The notes under the pieces: generated by a model
Told to the model about the DNA's origin: nothing
What the model saw: only the letters and a program-made list of their open reading frames with translations
The model's database searches: none
Translations under genes and position numbers: made by a program
Assembly (NCBI RefSeq): GCF_009711975.1
Contig: NZ_VIKW01000002.1
Coordinates: 154,156-218,155 of the forward strand
From: Anabaena sp. UHCC 0204
GTDB taxonomy: Bacteria > Cyanobacteriota > Cyanobacteriia > Cyanobacteriales > Nostocaceae
Direction of reading: 5' to 3'
DNA: 64,000 bases
Shown here: positions 28,636 through 36,545 of the stretch, piece after piece
How positions within the stretch are numbered: the stretch's first letter is position 1
How the letters are laid out: each line of letters starts with the position of its first letter

Positions 28636-28671
28636 AGACGCAAACTCGAATTGCGTCTTGCAGTTTTTTTT
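28636..28671. promoter_or_regulatory. Intercistronic hairpin between permease and binding-protein genes
   Basis: AGACGCAA (28636-28643) pairs with TTGCGTCT (28651-28658). The T-run follows on the plus strand, not on the coding strand, so it is not a normal terminator of the leftward operon. It could stabilise the downstream binding-protein mRNA, which usually needs higher expression, or end an antisense transcript. Confidence 0.5.
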
Positions 28672-28683
28672 CAACAAATTGTA

Positions 28684-29535
28684 TTACTTCAAACTTCCTG
28701 GACGGTGGGTAACTAATTCTTGAATTTTGCCCAAACCATAATCTAAAACTAAGCCAGTTAAACCAATGACAATTACAGCCAAAAATACAGAACTGAGATT
28801 TAAACGACTCCATTCATCCCAGACAAAAAAGCCGATTCCTACACCACCTGTGAGCATTTCTACAGCCACAATTACTAACCAAGCAATTCCTAAACTAATT
28901 CGCAATCCTGTAAAAATATAGGGCAAACTGGCAGGCCAAATAATTTTGGTAATTTGTCGCCATCTTGGCATTTCCAAGACTTGCGCTACATCTAAATAAT
29001 CTTTTGGTACACTAGAAACTCCCAATGCCGTATTAATAATAGTTGGCCACAGAGAGGTAATGAAAATTACAAAAATAGCAGAAGGATCTGCCAAATTGAA
29101 CAGAGATAAAGAAATCGGCAACCAAGCTAAGGGTGATACTGGTTTCAAAATCTGAATAATGGGATTGAAAGCCAGCATTGCCGGTCTAGATGTTCCTATC
29201 CAAAACCCCAAGGGAACTGCTACTAATACACCTAAACCAAATCCTAAAATTACCCTGTACAAACTTGCTAATAATAACCAGCCAATTCCTAAGTCACCTG
29301 GACCTCTTTGATAAAATGGATGTAAGATATACTCCCAATTAGCAATTAAAGCTTCTAATGGTGTGGGCATTAATTCATGATTAGCAAGTGCTACCACCCA
29401 CCACAATAAAATAATTCCTAAAAAGCCCAATGCTGGGTATAGGAAAGTATCCTGAAAAATTACAGGTTTGGTTTTTTTCCAAACAGCTTGTCCAGCAACT
29501 GCAATGACAGCAGCTACATTTAATTGAAATATCAT
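28684..29535 (-). CDS. ABC transporter permease, NrtB/CmpB/SsuC type
   Basis: A 283-residue inner-membrane permease with about six transmembrane helices. It has the BPD_transp_1 loop for ATPase contact (DYLDVAQVLEMPRWRQITKIIWPASLPYIFTGLRISLG, near residues 180-220). It is the first gene of the operon and is preceded by a GAGGTGA ribosome site and, about 75 bases further upstream, by a ydaO-class riboswitch. The partner genes are at 27078 and 26198. Confidence 0.9.
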   Translation of the reverse strand: MIFQLNVAAVIAVAGQAVWKKTKPVIFQDTFLYPALGFLGIILLWWVVALANHELMPTPLEALIANWEYILHPFYQRGPGDLGIGWLLLASLYRVILGFGLGVLVAVPLGFWIGTSRPAMLAFNPIIQILKPVSPLAWLPISLSLFNLADPSAIFVIFITSLWPTIINTALGVSSVPKDYLDVAQVLEMPRWRQITKIIWPASLPYIFTGLRISLGIAWLVIVAVEMLTGGVGIGFFVWDEWSRLNLSSVFLAVIVIGLTGLVLDYGLGKIQELVTHRPGSLK

Positions 29536-30253
29536 CTATTTCACCTCAACAGAGTTAAGCGTGGGTACGAAAACATTAACTAGTACCAACCTTGGACACT
29601 GATGAGATCAGAATATAATCAAAATTCTGTCTCTTCAGTCTCCTCTCAGTGCCTACGAAGTTAGCTGACGGGCTAGGGTTGAGAGATCCCCTTTTTTGCT
29701 CAATTTTGAATTTTTTTGAGTTACAAACCTCAAATTACTAAACTAAATCAAGACAAAAATACGCCCCACAATTTGGTTCCTCCGTTCCAGTACGGCTGAT
29801 TGTGATGTACTGGACTAGGCTGACTTACTCGAAATTAATGATAGCACCTTAACATTGATGTTTCGTCATAACATCAGTATTGAGAATAAATATTTGTTAC
29901 TTAACTACTAGATTTTTTGGGTATCCTAGATTTTGAGTATTAATTCTTAAGCTATAGTTGTCATACGAGCAAATCTTTATCCATAGGCATATACTAGATA
30001 ATTAGATTTACTAAATTTAAATAACTGGATTTTAGCCAAGTATTAGCTGATAAAAGTGATAATATCATAGCTAAATGGGTGATAGCTGTTCGTTAATATA
30101 AACAGATAGAAAGTGCTGACAATCTATCTTTTAGTGCAATTAAAAATCACATTCCATATATATTTTTACCTTTGCAAATGGAAATTAAAGAAAGTTGATT
30201 TCGCTCAAAGATACAAAATATATTTTTCCAGCTTTGAGTAAAATCAACAATTA
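29536..30253. other. Long leader region containing a riboswitch
   Basis: This 718-bp gap between the leftward permease gene and rnc carries the riboswitch at 29612-29825. The remaining 430 bases up to 30253 are AT-rich and hold the promoter of the transporter operon, with no recognised coding frame or repeat. Confidence 0.6.
29612..29825 (-). ncRNA. ydaO/yuaA-class riboswitch (cyclic di-AMP)
   Basis: The minus strand shows the conserved blocks of this aptamer in order: GAACGGAGGAACC (29787-29775), GGGGCG, GGGGATCTCTCAACCC, then GCCCGTCAGCTAAC (29673-29660), TTCGTAGGC and GAGAGGAGAC (29647-29638). The helix CTCTC/GAGAG that closes the second half is intact. A variable AT-rich insertion separates the two halves (about 29700-29760). 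The class is known to bind c-di-AMP and usually turns genes off when bound. Downstream, CAGAAT/ATTCTG can form a hairpin, but no terminator T-run is obvious, so the expression platform is unclear. The first gene it precedes is the NrtB-type permease. Confidence 0.92.
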
Positions 30254-30952
30254 TCAATCTAATAAACCCTGTTTTTTCAATTTAGCTAAAGCATCTTCAG
30301 CAGCAGCTTTTTCTGCTTCTTTTTTATTGCGTCCTTTACCTGTTCCGTGCAATTCGGATATTCCATTAACTACTTCAAATACCTTAGATACAAATACTGG
30401 TGCGTGAGAGGGTCCGTCAACTTGTTCTGTAACATATTTGGGAGGAGTTGTGTTACCTTGAGCTTGTACCCATTCTTGAAAGCGATTTTTTGAATCTACA
30501 TTTGAACGAATTTCCACAATATGTTTTGAGGCAGAATCAAATAATTCTTTAACTATGGGACGCAGTGGTTCAACATTACAATTATTATCTAAATAATAAG
30601 CACCAATTACAGCTTCAAAGGTGCTACTAAGTAAATTAGGATTGTGATATCCTCCATCTAAAATTGCCCCTTGTCCTAATCGCATTCTAAAATCTAAACC
30701 TACTTCAATGGCAAATTTTGCTAGTTGTTTTTCTTCTACTAATGCGGAACGAAGACGAGTTAATTCATCTTCTCCTTTTTTCGGGTGAAGACGATAAAGG
30801 TATTCTCCACTCAAGAAGTTAAGGATAGCATCACCTAAAAATTCTAAGCGTTCGTTATGTTCCCCTTCTCCTGGGTTTTCGTTAACATAAGAACGGTGGG
30901 TTAATGCTTGACGCAGGAGTTTTTCGTTTTGGAATGTTAGAAGTTTGTGCAT
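30254..30952 (-). CDS. rnc: Ribonuclease III
   Basis: A 232-residue double-strand-specific endoribonuclease. The catalytic signature HNERLEFLGDAIL (32-44, Glu37 and Asp41 metal ligands) and the second acidic motif STFEAVIGAYYLD are intact. A C-terminal dsRNA-binding domain (about 157-230) includes GTGKGRNKKEAEKAAAEDAL. It processes rRNA precursors and structured RNAs. Filamentous cyanobacteria often carry more than one rnc paralogue, so this may not be the only one. Confidence 0.94.
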   Translation of the reverse strand: MHKLLTFQNEKLLRQALTHRSYVNENPGEGEHNERLEFLGDAILNFLSGEYLYRLHPKKGEDELTRLRSALVEEKQLAKFAIEVGLDFRMRLGQGAILDGGYHNPNLLSSTFEAVIGAYYLDNNCNVEPLRPIVKELFDSASKHIVEIRSNVDSKNRFQEWVQAQGNTTPPKYVTEQVDGPSHAPVFVSKVFEVVNGISELHGTGKGRNKKEAEKAAAEDALAKLKKQGLLD

Positions 30953-31001
30953 TTTATTTTTTAGTTTTGTTGGTAAGATGAATTTTATTTAAACATGAAA
31001 A

Positions 31002-31018
31002 AACCGCATCTTGCGGTT
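31002..31018 (-). terminator. Rho-independent terminator of the NYN gene
   Basis: AACCGCA / TGCGGTT stem with a TCT loop, followed on the minus strand by a run of six T. It lies 68 bases beyond the stop of the leftward gene at 31086. Confidence 0.85.
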
Positions 31019-31085
31019 ATCATAAACCAGTTATTTTCATAAACTGGGATTTTAAAGTTTTTACAACCAATGTCCAGAGTGGATT

Positions 31086-31832
31086 TTAGGCAGCTATTTG
31101 ATTTAATTCAATTAAAAACAACTCCTGATTTTGTTTTTTAACTTTACCTTCCTTGACAGCCATATCCACAAATTGTCCAAAGCTTTTAATTTTTTTACCA
31201 TTTGGTGTAGATATTGAAGCAACTCCTTGATATTTGGAAAATAGTTTACGCATCAATTTACCAATATGGCTATAGTCTGTAGGTTGATTTTGTCTTATTG
31301 CATTTTCAACAGTTGCAATCAAACAATCCACAGCTTCATTATAACTAATCTGACAATTTATGACTGTGGTTTGAGGTTCGGTTTTTTCTCCAACAAATTT
31401 ATGTAAGTCATCTATGAAGTAAAATTCATCCGCCACATCTTTTAGACTTTTCTTAGCATTACCTTCTCTGGCAAAGATTATCACATATTTACCTTGATCT
31501 CGTAACATTTTAACACAATTCACGAAATCTCCATCTCCTGAAACCAAGATAAATGCATCTGGTGAATTATCGCTGTAAATATCATCAAGTAAATCAGATT
31601 TGATTTGATTATCTACAGCATTTTTTAAGGGAAAAGCAACATCTACTATTTTCACAATTTGTTGAAAATCAGATGCTAAACTCCATTTAGCAAAATTTCT
31701 TCCTGATGAATTAGTGTATATCCTTTGGCTGATTACACGATCTTTTTTTAATGTAACAAATTCTATCAATTTGGTTGATAGATCAGAAGTTGCATGAACG
31801 TTCTCAGAATCCCAACAGATAGAAACTTTCAT
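31086..31832 (-). CDS. NYN-domain (LabA/DUF88) protein with C-terminal LOTUS-like domain
   Basis: A 248-residue protein. The N-terminal NYN/PIN-like nuclease fold (residues 1-150) has conserved acidic residues Asp8 (CWDSENVH), Asp80, Asp100 and Asp102 (VSGDGDFV). The C-terminal 80 residues (YNEAVDCLIATVENAI ... IGKLMRKLFSKYQG ... FGQFVDMAVKEGKV) resemble the OST-HTH/LOTUS domain often fused to NYN. A role in RNA cleavage or RNA binding is expected; LabA-type relatives affect circadian output. It is divergent from xisH, with the inverted-repeat element between them. Confidence 0.83.
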   Translation of the reverse strand: MKVSICWDSENVHATSDLSTKLIEFVTLKKDRVISQRIYTNSSGRNFAKWSLASDFQQIVKIVDVAFPLKNAVDNQIKSDLLDDIYSDNSPDAFILVSGDGDFVNCVKMLRDQGKYVIIFAREGNAKKSLKDVADEFYFIDDLHKFVGEKTEPQTTVINCQISYNEAVDCLIATVENAIRQNQPTDYSHIGKLMRKLFSKYQGVASISTPNGKKIKSFGQFVDMAVKEGKVKKQNQELFLIELNQIAA

Positions 31833-32422
31833 TTTGTTAATTCCTGAATTTGTTTAGTGGAAATTAACAGCTTTAACAAATCACACATCTATAGCAATTT
31901 AACTAGATGAAAGAAAAACTAAAAAATTAGTTTCATCTCATTTAGTTCCTCATGTTAATCAGTTTCAGTCTCAGTATTAGGATTCATTGTTGATAAATCC
32001 CGGTTGGTGAGTACGATGAACACTTACCAAAGTTCATACACCTTATTTTTAGCATTACATCAATTGTTTAACAAATTGGACACTATATTTGTGGCAGGTT
32101 TGATTACAATTGGGTGTAACGGACTAAATAATGGTGCAATAAAACATTAAAGCAAGTGTTTATCGTACCCAACAACCGGGACTTGTCAACAATGAATCCT
32201 ACCGCTGAGACAACTACCGACACTTAGGGGTTAGAGTCTCACTTAAGATTGCAGTTGTTTAACTGTCTTGTTTATACACTGACATAGTGAATCTGGAATG
32301 TCAATACTGAATTTCAATTTAAAAATAAGCAGCTTTTTATACTATCGAGTAGTCTGATTTATTTCTGTAAGGTGAGATAAAATTTATTATAATAATAAAT
32401 AAAAATACTAAATTTAAAACGA
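31833..32422. other. Intergenic region containing a 244-bp inverted-repeat element
   Basis: This 590-bp gap between the divergent NYN and xisH genes is dominated by the element at 31968-32211. The last 200 bases are AT-rich and carry the xisH leader. No small gene was seen. Confidence 0.6.
31968..32211. repeat. 244-bp element with 58-bp gapless inverted ends
   Basis: The left arm 31968-32025 and right arm 32154-32211 are complementary over 58 positions without gaps, with 8 mismatches. Shared blocks include TAGGATTCATTGTTGA, TCCCGGTTG and GTACGAT.AACACTT. The 128-bp centre has no open frame. It could be a non-autonomous transposable element (MITE) or encode a long-hairpin RNA. Confidence 0.85.
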
Positions 32423-32839
32423 ATGCCAGCTAAAGATATTTTTCATGATGCTGTTAGAAAAGGATTAGAAAAAGAGGGTTGGGTAATCACAGATGATCCT
32501 TTGAGGATTGAAATTGGTGATGTAGAAATGTATATTGATCTTGGGGCTGAGGAAATTCTAGCTGCTGAAAGAACTGGAGAAAAAATAGCAGTTGAAATTA
32601 AGAGTTTTACTGGTACATCGAATATTTCTCAATTTCATACAGCCGTTGGACAGTTTTTTAATTATCGTTTCGCATTAGAAAATAAAGCACCAGAAAGAGT
32701 TTTATATTTGGCTGTCCCTTTAGGAGTTTATCACGCTTTCTTTCAATTGCAATTTATCAAAACAGTTATCGAGCATTATCAACTTAAAATCATTGTTTAT
32801 GATCCGATTGAGGAGGCAATTGTAGAATGGAAAAACTAA
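32423..32839 (+). CDS. xisH: XisH-family protein (PD-(D/E)XK-like nuclease fold)
   Basis: A 138-residue protein of the XisH family, first named as a control factor for excision of the fdxN element in Anabaena. Conserved features are LEKEGWVITDDPL, DLGAEEI (Asp39) and KIAVEIKSF (Glu58-x-Lys60), which together form a PD-(D/E)XK-like active-site pattern. Many copies exist in genomes that lack the fdxN element, so another role is likely. The stop overlaps the xisI start by 13 bases. Confidence 0.92.
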   Translation: MPAKDIFHDAVRKGLEKEGWVITDDPLRIEIGDVEMYIDLGAEEILAAERTGEKIAVEIKSFTGTSNISQFHTAVGQFFNYRFALENKAPERVLYLAVPLGVYHAFFQLQFIKTVIEHYQLKIIVYDPIEEAIVEWKN

Positions 32840-33162
32840 AGCAATATCAAAATTATGTTCAACAAGTTATTAGAGAGTATGCTCAAATAGGTTCAACTAA
32901 GGACGAGATTGAACAACAACTGATTTTTGATCCTGTTGGTAATCATTATCAGTTAATGTATGTTGGTTGGAAAAACAGACGCAGACAGCATGGTTGTCTT
33001 TTGCATCTTGATATTAAAAACGACAAGATTTGGATACAACATGATGGAACTGAAATTGGGATTGCAGATGAATTAGTTAAATTGGGAGTACCAAAAGAGG
33101 ATATTGTTTTGGCTTTTCATGAGCCTTTAATGAGACAATATACAGGTTTTGCAGTTGGTTAA
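32827..33162 (+). CDS. xisI: XisI-family protein
   Basis: A 111-residue protein of the XisI family: KLKQYQNYVQQVIREYAQIG near the start, DPVGNHYQLMYVGWKNRRRQHGCLLHLDIK in the middle, GIADELVKLGVPKEDIVLAFHEP at the end. It always accompanies XisH and probably forms a complex with it. Translation is coupled through a 13-base overlap. It is followed by a palindromic repeat and the convergent gun4 gene. Confidence 0.92.
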   Translation: MEKLKQYQNYVQQVIREYAQIGSTKDEIEQQLIFDPVGNHYQLMYVGWKNRRRQHGCLLHLDIKNDKIWIQHDGTEIGIADELVKLGVPKEDIVLAFHEPLMRQYTGFAVG

Positions 33163-33167
33163 TTTCA

Positions 33168-33196
33168 GATCCTCGACTTCAAAGAAGTCGGGGATA
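33168..33196. repeat. Palindromic repeat between xisI and gun4
   Basis: GATCCTCGACTTC and GAAGTCGGGGATA form a hairpin with an AAA loop. A related but more degenerate copy lies at 44933-44964. It may also serve as a bidirectional terminator for the two converging genes. Confidence 0.8.
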
Positions 33197-33199
33197 TAA

Positions 33200-33916
33200 C
33201 TACTTATTCCAAGCTGGATGACACAATAAAGAAGACATCACCCGCACACCACGCAATTGATTAGACAAGGGTAAATGACCTCTAGGGGCGCTTAAATCCC
33301 AAGTGAATTCATGGGGGTATCTTGTCCAGTTATTACCACTTTTCCAGCCAATTTTTGGCCAGAGATTAACCCAATTTTTACTTAAACCTAACCAAATTTC
33401 GCGCTGTACTGAAAAGCCAAATTTACCTTCTGAGTGGACTACCCAGAGATGATTAATGGTGTGTAAGTCTTGAATTGGTAAATTTTCTACTTCTGTGAAA
33501 TACAGCCATTTCCGTTGTACTGCTTGAGAACCGGCTGCTTCACACATCTTTTGAATTGTCAAGAGATCGGCAGCTTGAAAATCTTGATCTGCAAGTAGCT
33601 TTTGCAAAGAATTGTAACTGATCCCACAGTCCGATTTTAGAGGTACAATTCCTTCAGGGAAGTTAGTTTGGAGAAATTCTTGACTTGTCGGTGCATCAGT
33701 ATTGTAGATGACTTGGTAGACTTTGCCATCAATCCAAGTTGCTGGAGCGTCACGACGGCTTAGTAAAAATTCCTTCAAGATATCTAACCCATCATTACCC
33801 AAGTCAGCTAACTGCGGGATGATTTGTTGTTGGACTTTTTCGGACCCAGCGATTAACTTTTGGCGAAGGGAGTCGAGATCATTTGTAGTGCCTGATACAA
33901 TCATTGGGTCTGTCAT
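33200..33916 (-). CDS. gun4: GUN4-domain protein, Mg-chelatase regulator
   Basis: A 238-residue stand-alone Gun4, close to the usual cyanobacterial length. An N-terminal helical domain (about 1-85) precedes the porphyrin-binding GUN4 core (about 90-235), with SDCGISYNSLQKLLADQDFQAADLLT, FPEGIVPL and SEGKFGFSVQREIW. Gun4 binds protoporphyrin IX and Mg-protoporphyrin IX and stimulates Mg-chelatase in chlorophyll synthesis. It converges on xisH-xisI. This is the likely housekeeping copy; a second GUN4 domain appears in the AAA fusion at 61600. Confidence 0.92.
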   Translation of the reverse strand: MTDPMIVSGTTNDLDSLRQKLIAGSEKVQQQIIPQLADLGNDGLDILKEFLLSRRDAPATWIDGKVYQVIYNTDAPTSQEFLQTNFPEGIVPLKSDCGISYNSLQKLLADQDFQAADLLTIQKMCEAAGSQAVQRKWLYFTEVENLPIQDLHTINHLWVVHSEGKFGFSVQREIWLGLSKNWVNLWPKIGWKSGNNWTRYPHEFTWDLSAPRGHLPLSNQLRGVRVMSSLLCHPAWNK

Positions 33917-34233
33917 GCCATTACTCGTGTTAGCGTGAGCGTGAATAAACTATCTATTGCTATCGGTTATTCTACAAAATGAAGTACAAATAGCGAAAAG
34001 TAGTTTACTCCAAATCTTGGGGAAAATTTGCAAGCCTCTTGAGTATGTAACTGAAAAAATGACTCACGGTGGCTTTAGCGAAATCTCAGCCAACAATACT
34101 TTATCAGGTAAAGTAGGGGATGATCTGCGCCTCATGACTAAGGAGTTCACAAATCCAGGAGTTACAGAATACAAAAGTTACTTCAATTATACAGCAGGAA
34201 TCAGGAGTCTTAGGAGGGAAGCATTTGGTGTAA

Positions 34234-34298
34234 GGGCGAAGCATTCGGAAAATAAACTTGGGAAAAAACTGATAATTTATCGCCCGAATGCTTCGCCC
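34234..34298. repeat. Inverted repeat with GC-rich arms
   Basis: GGGCGAAGCATTCGG (34234-34248) is exactly complementary to CCGAATGCTTCGCCC (34284-34298). The arms are far GC-richer than the surroundings. It lies inside a spurious open frame and is a typical dispersed intergenic repeat. Confidence 0.82.
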
Positions 34299-34386
34299 CT
34301 ACAGTGTATAGGTTTCAATTTAGATTCTGTACCTCATTGATCTGCAATCTGCTGTATATGAACTACTGTAGGGGTGCAGTAATTTG

Positions 34387-34440
34387 AGTCATTCGAGGGC
34401 GCAGTAATTTGAGTAATTTGAGGGCGCAGGCCCTGCGCCC
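34387..34440. repeat. GC-rich palindromes and short direct repeats upstream of icd
   Basis: The stretch contains GGGCGCAG repeated with AATTTGAGT spacers and ends in the palindrome GGGCGCAGGCCCTGCGCCC (34422-34440). It sits about 40 bases before the icd start and could affect its leader. Confidence 0.75.
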
Positions 34441-34480
34441 CTACGACTCCTGAACTTCTTCTATTTGGAATGTGTGAAAT

Positions 34481-35902
34481 ATGTACGAAAAGATTACTCC
34501 TCCCACTATCGGCGCAAAAATTACCTTCAAAAATGGTGAGCCGGTTGTTCCTGAAAATCCTATTATCCCTTTTATTCGGGGTGATGGTACGGGTATAGAT
34601 ATTTGGCCAGCGACGGAAAAGGTGCTTGATGCTGCGATCGCAAAAGCGTACAAAGGCAAAAGAAAAATTAGCTGGTTTCGGGTTTATGCTGGTGATGAAG
34701 CCTGTGATTTATATGGTACATATCAGTATTTGCCTCAAGATACATTAACGGCTATTAAAGAATATGGCGTAGCTATCAAAGGACCCCTAACTACTCCCGT
34801 CGGTGGGGGAATTCGTTCTTTGAACGTAGCATTACGCCAAATTTTTGACCTTTATACCTGCGTGCGTCCTTGTAGATATTACGCTGGAACACCTTCTCCT
34901 CACAAGACTCCTGAAAAACTGGATGTGATTGTTTATCGGGAAAATACGGAAGATATTTATTTGGGGATTGAGTGGAAGCAAGGAAGTGAAATAGGCGATC
35001 GCCTGATAAAATTCCTCAATGAGGAATTGATACCCGCTACACCAGAACATGGTAAAAAGCAAATTCCTCTCGATGCTGGTATCGGTATTAAACCCATCAG
35101 CAAAACCGGTTCTCAGCGGCTTGTGCGTCGCGCTATCAAACACGCCTTGTTATTGCCCAAAAATAAGCAACAAGTCACCTTGGTGCATAAAGGCAATATC
35201 ATGAAATACACTGAAGGCGCTTTCCGTGATTGGGGTTATGAATTAGCCACTACGGAATTTCGTCAAGAAACTGTGACAGAACGAGAATCTTGGATTTTGG
35301 GTAATAAGGAGAAAAACCCCAATATTTCCTTAGAAGAAAATGCCCATGAGATTGATCCTGGTTTTGATTCTTTGACACCAGAGAAAAAGGCGCAAATTGT
35401 CAAAGAAGTAGAAACAGTTCTAAATACAATTTGGGAAAGCCATGGAAATGGCAAATGGAAAGAGAAAATCATGGTCAATGATCGCATTGCTGATAGTATC
35501 TTTCAACAAATCCAAACTCGTCCAGATGAGTATTCTATTCTGGCGACAATGAACTTAAATGGTGATTATTTATCTGATGCGGCTGCTGCTATCGTTGGCG
35601 GTTTAGGCATGGGTCCAGGGGCAAATATTGGCGATTCCTGCGCGATTTTTGAAGCTACTCATGGGACAGCACCAAAACACGCTGGTTTAGACAAAATTAA
35701 CCCCGGTTCTGTGATTCTTTCCGGTGTGATGATGTTGGAGTTTATGGGTTGGCAAGAAGCCGCAGATTTAGTTAAAAAGGGATTAGGTGATGCGATCGCT
35801 AATGGTCAAGTTACTTATGACTTAGCACGGTTAATGGAACCACCTGTAGAACCATTGAAATGTTCTGAGTTTGCTGACGCAATCATCAAACATTTTGGTT
35901 AA
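34481..35902 (+). CDS. icd: NADP-dependent isocitrate dehydrogenase
   Basis: A 473-residue enzyme that oxidatively decarboxylates isocitrate to 2-oxoglutarate, the carbon skeleton for ammonium assimilation. Motifs include [15 protein letters not shown], the substrate-binding [34 protein letters not shown], the catalytic Lys in [17 protein letters not shown] and [11 protein letters not shown]. Length suits cyanobacterial Icd, which carries an insertion relative to the E. coli enzyme. NtcA regulation is known for the family, but no clear NtcA box was seen in the repeat-filled leader. Confidence 0.96.
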   Translation: MYEKITPPTIGAKITFKNGEPVVPENPIIPFIRGDGTGIDIWPATEKVLDAAIAKAYKGKRKISWFRVYAGDEACDLYGTYQYLPQDTLTAIKEYGVAIKGPLTTPVGGGIRSLNVALRQIFDLYTCVRPCRYYAGTPSPHKTPEKLDVIVYRENTEDIYLGIEWKQGSEIGDRLIKFLNEELIPATPEHGKKQIPLDAGIGIKPISKTGSQRLVRRAIKHALLLPKNKQQVTLVHKGNIMKYTEGAFRDWGYELATTEFRQETVTERESWILGNKEKNPNISLEENAHEIDPGFDSLTPEKKAQIVKEVETVLNTIWESHGNGKWKEKIMVNDRIADSIFQQIQTRPDEYSILATMNLNGDYLSDAAAAIVGGLGMGPGANIGDSCAIFEATHGTAPKHAGLDKINPGSVILSGVMMLEFMGWQEAADLVKKGLGDAIANGQVTYDLARLMEPPVEPLKCSEFADAIIKHFG

Positions 35903-35917
35903 TTTGGCTTAATTTTC

Positions 35918-35938
35918 AGGGCGGGTTTTTCCCGTCCT
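35918..35938 (+). terminator. Probable terminator of icd
   Basis: AGGGCGGG / CCCGTCCT stem with one mismatch and a TTTTT loop, 16 bases after the icd stop. There is no strong T-run after it, so it may be leaky towards the next gene. Confidence 0.55.
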
Positions 35939-35966
35939 CATTCCCCTTTATCTATTTCCTGGAATT

Positions 35967-36500
35967 ATGCTGACTTCAACTGATTTTACCGGCTTATTTA
36001 ATGAGCGATTTTTTCATAATTTTTTACCCATACCCGCTTTAGATAATTTTAGATTGGGTGTGGGAACACCGGACTTTAAATTATCGAATATTACTAATAA
36101 TACTGTCATCAAATTATCTGATTTTCGAGGTAAACAACCTGTATTGCTGGCTTTTACCAGGATTTTTACCGAAAAGCAATATTGCCCATTTTGTTATCCC
36201 CATATTAAAGCTTTAAATGAGAACTATGAACAATTTAAAAATCAGGGAATTGAAGTTTTATTAATAACTAGCACCGATAAAAAGCAAAGTCAAATAATCG
36301 TTCAAGATTTAGGCTTAAAAATGCCATTATTGAGTGATCCTAGTTGTCATACATTTCGTATTTATAAAACTGGACAAGCATTAGGAGCGCCATTACCAGC
36401 ACAATTTGTATTAGATAAAGATGGGAGATTAATCTATAGGCATTTGTTTTCTTTCATAGATCACAATGCCACTATAGAGAATTTGTTAGAAAAGTTTTAA
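35967..36500 (+). CDS. Peroxiredoxin-like (AhpC/TSA or redoxin) protein
   Basis: A 177-residue thioredoxin-fold protein. PDFKLSNI...IKLSDFRGKQPVLLAF matches the AhpC/TSA entrance. The active site is YCPFC (Cys73 and Cys76), a two-cysteine motif more like thioredoxin or bacterioferritin-comigratory proteins than the TxxC of AhpC. LPAQFVLDKDGRLIYRH fits the C-terminal strand. It lies 64 bases after icd on the same strand and may share its transcript. It probably reduces peroxides or disulfides; the physiological partner is unknown. Confidence 0.8.
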   Translation: MLTSTDFTGLFNERFFHNFLPIPALDNFRLGVGTPDFKLSNITNNTVIKLSDFRGKQPVLLAFTRIFTEKQYCPFCYPHIKALNENYEQFKNQGIEVLLITSTDKKQSQIIVQDLGLKMPLLSDPSCHTFRIYKTGQALGAPLPAQFVLDKDGRLIYRHLFSFIDHNATIENLLEKF

Positions 36501-36508
36501 TTCTGTAA

Positions 36509-36529
36509 AGACGTTCCCCTGGAACGTCT
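36509..36529. repeat. Dispersed palindrome, copy 2 of 4
   Basis: AGACGTTCC-CCT-GGAACGTCT, between the peroxiredoxin-like gene and the convergent DnaJ-like gene. It may double as a terminator for both. Confidence 0.82.
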
Positions 36530-36545
36530 CCACAGAGTTTTGCTA

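Noticed and set aside
33957-34340. 127-codon rightward open frame
   Set aside because: Its second half is the GGGCGAAGCATTCGG inverted repeat and its first half has no recognisable domain; it overlaps the gun4/icd intergenic repeats.
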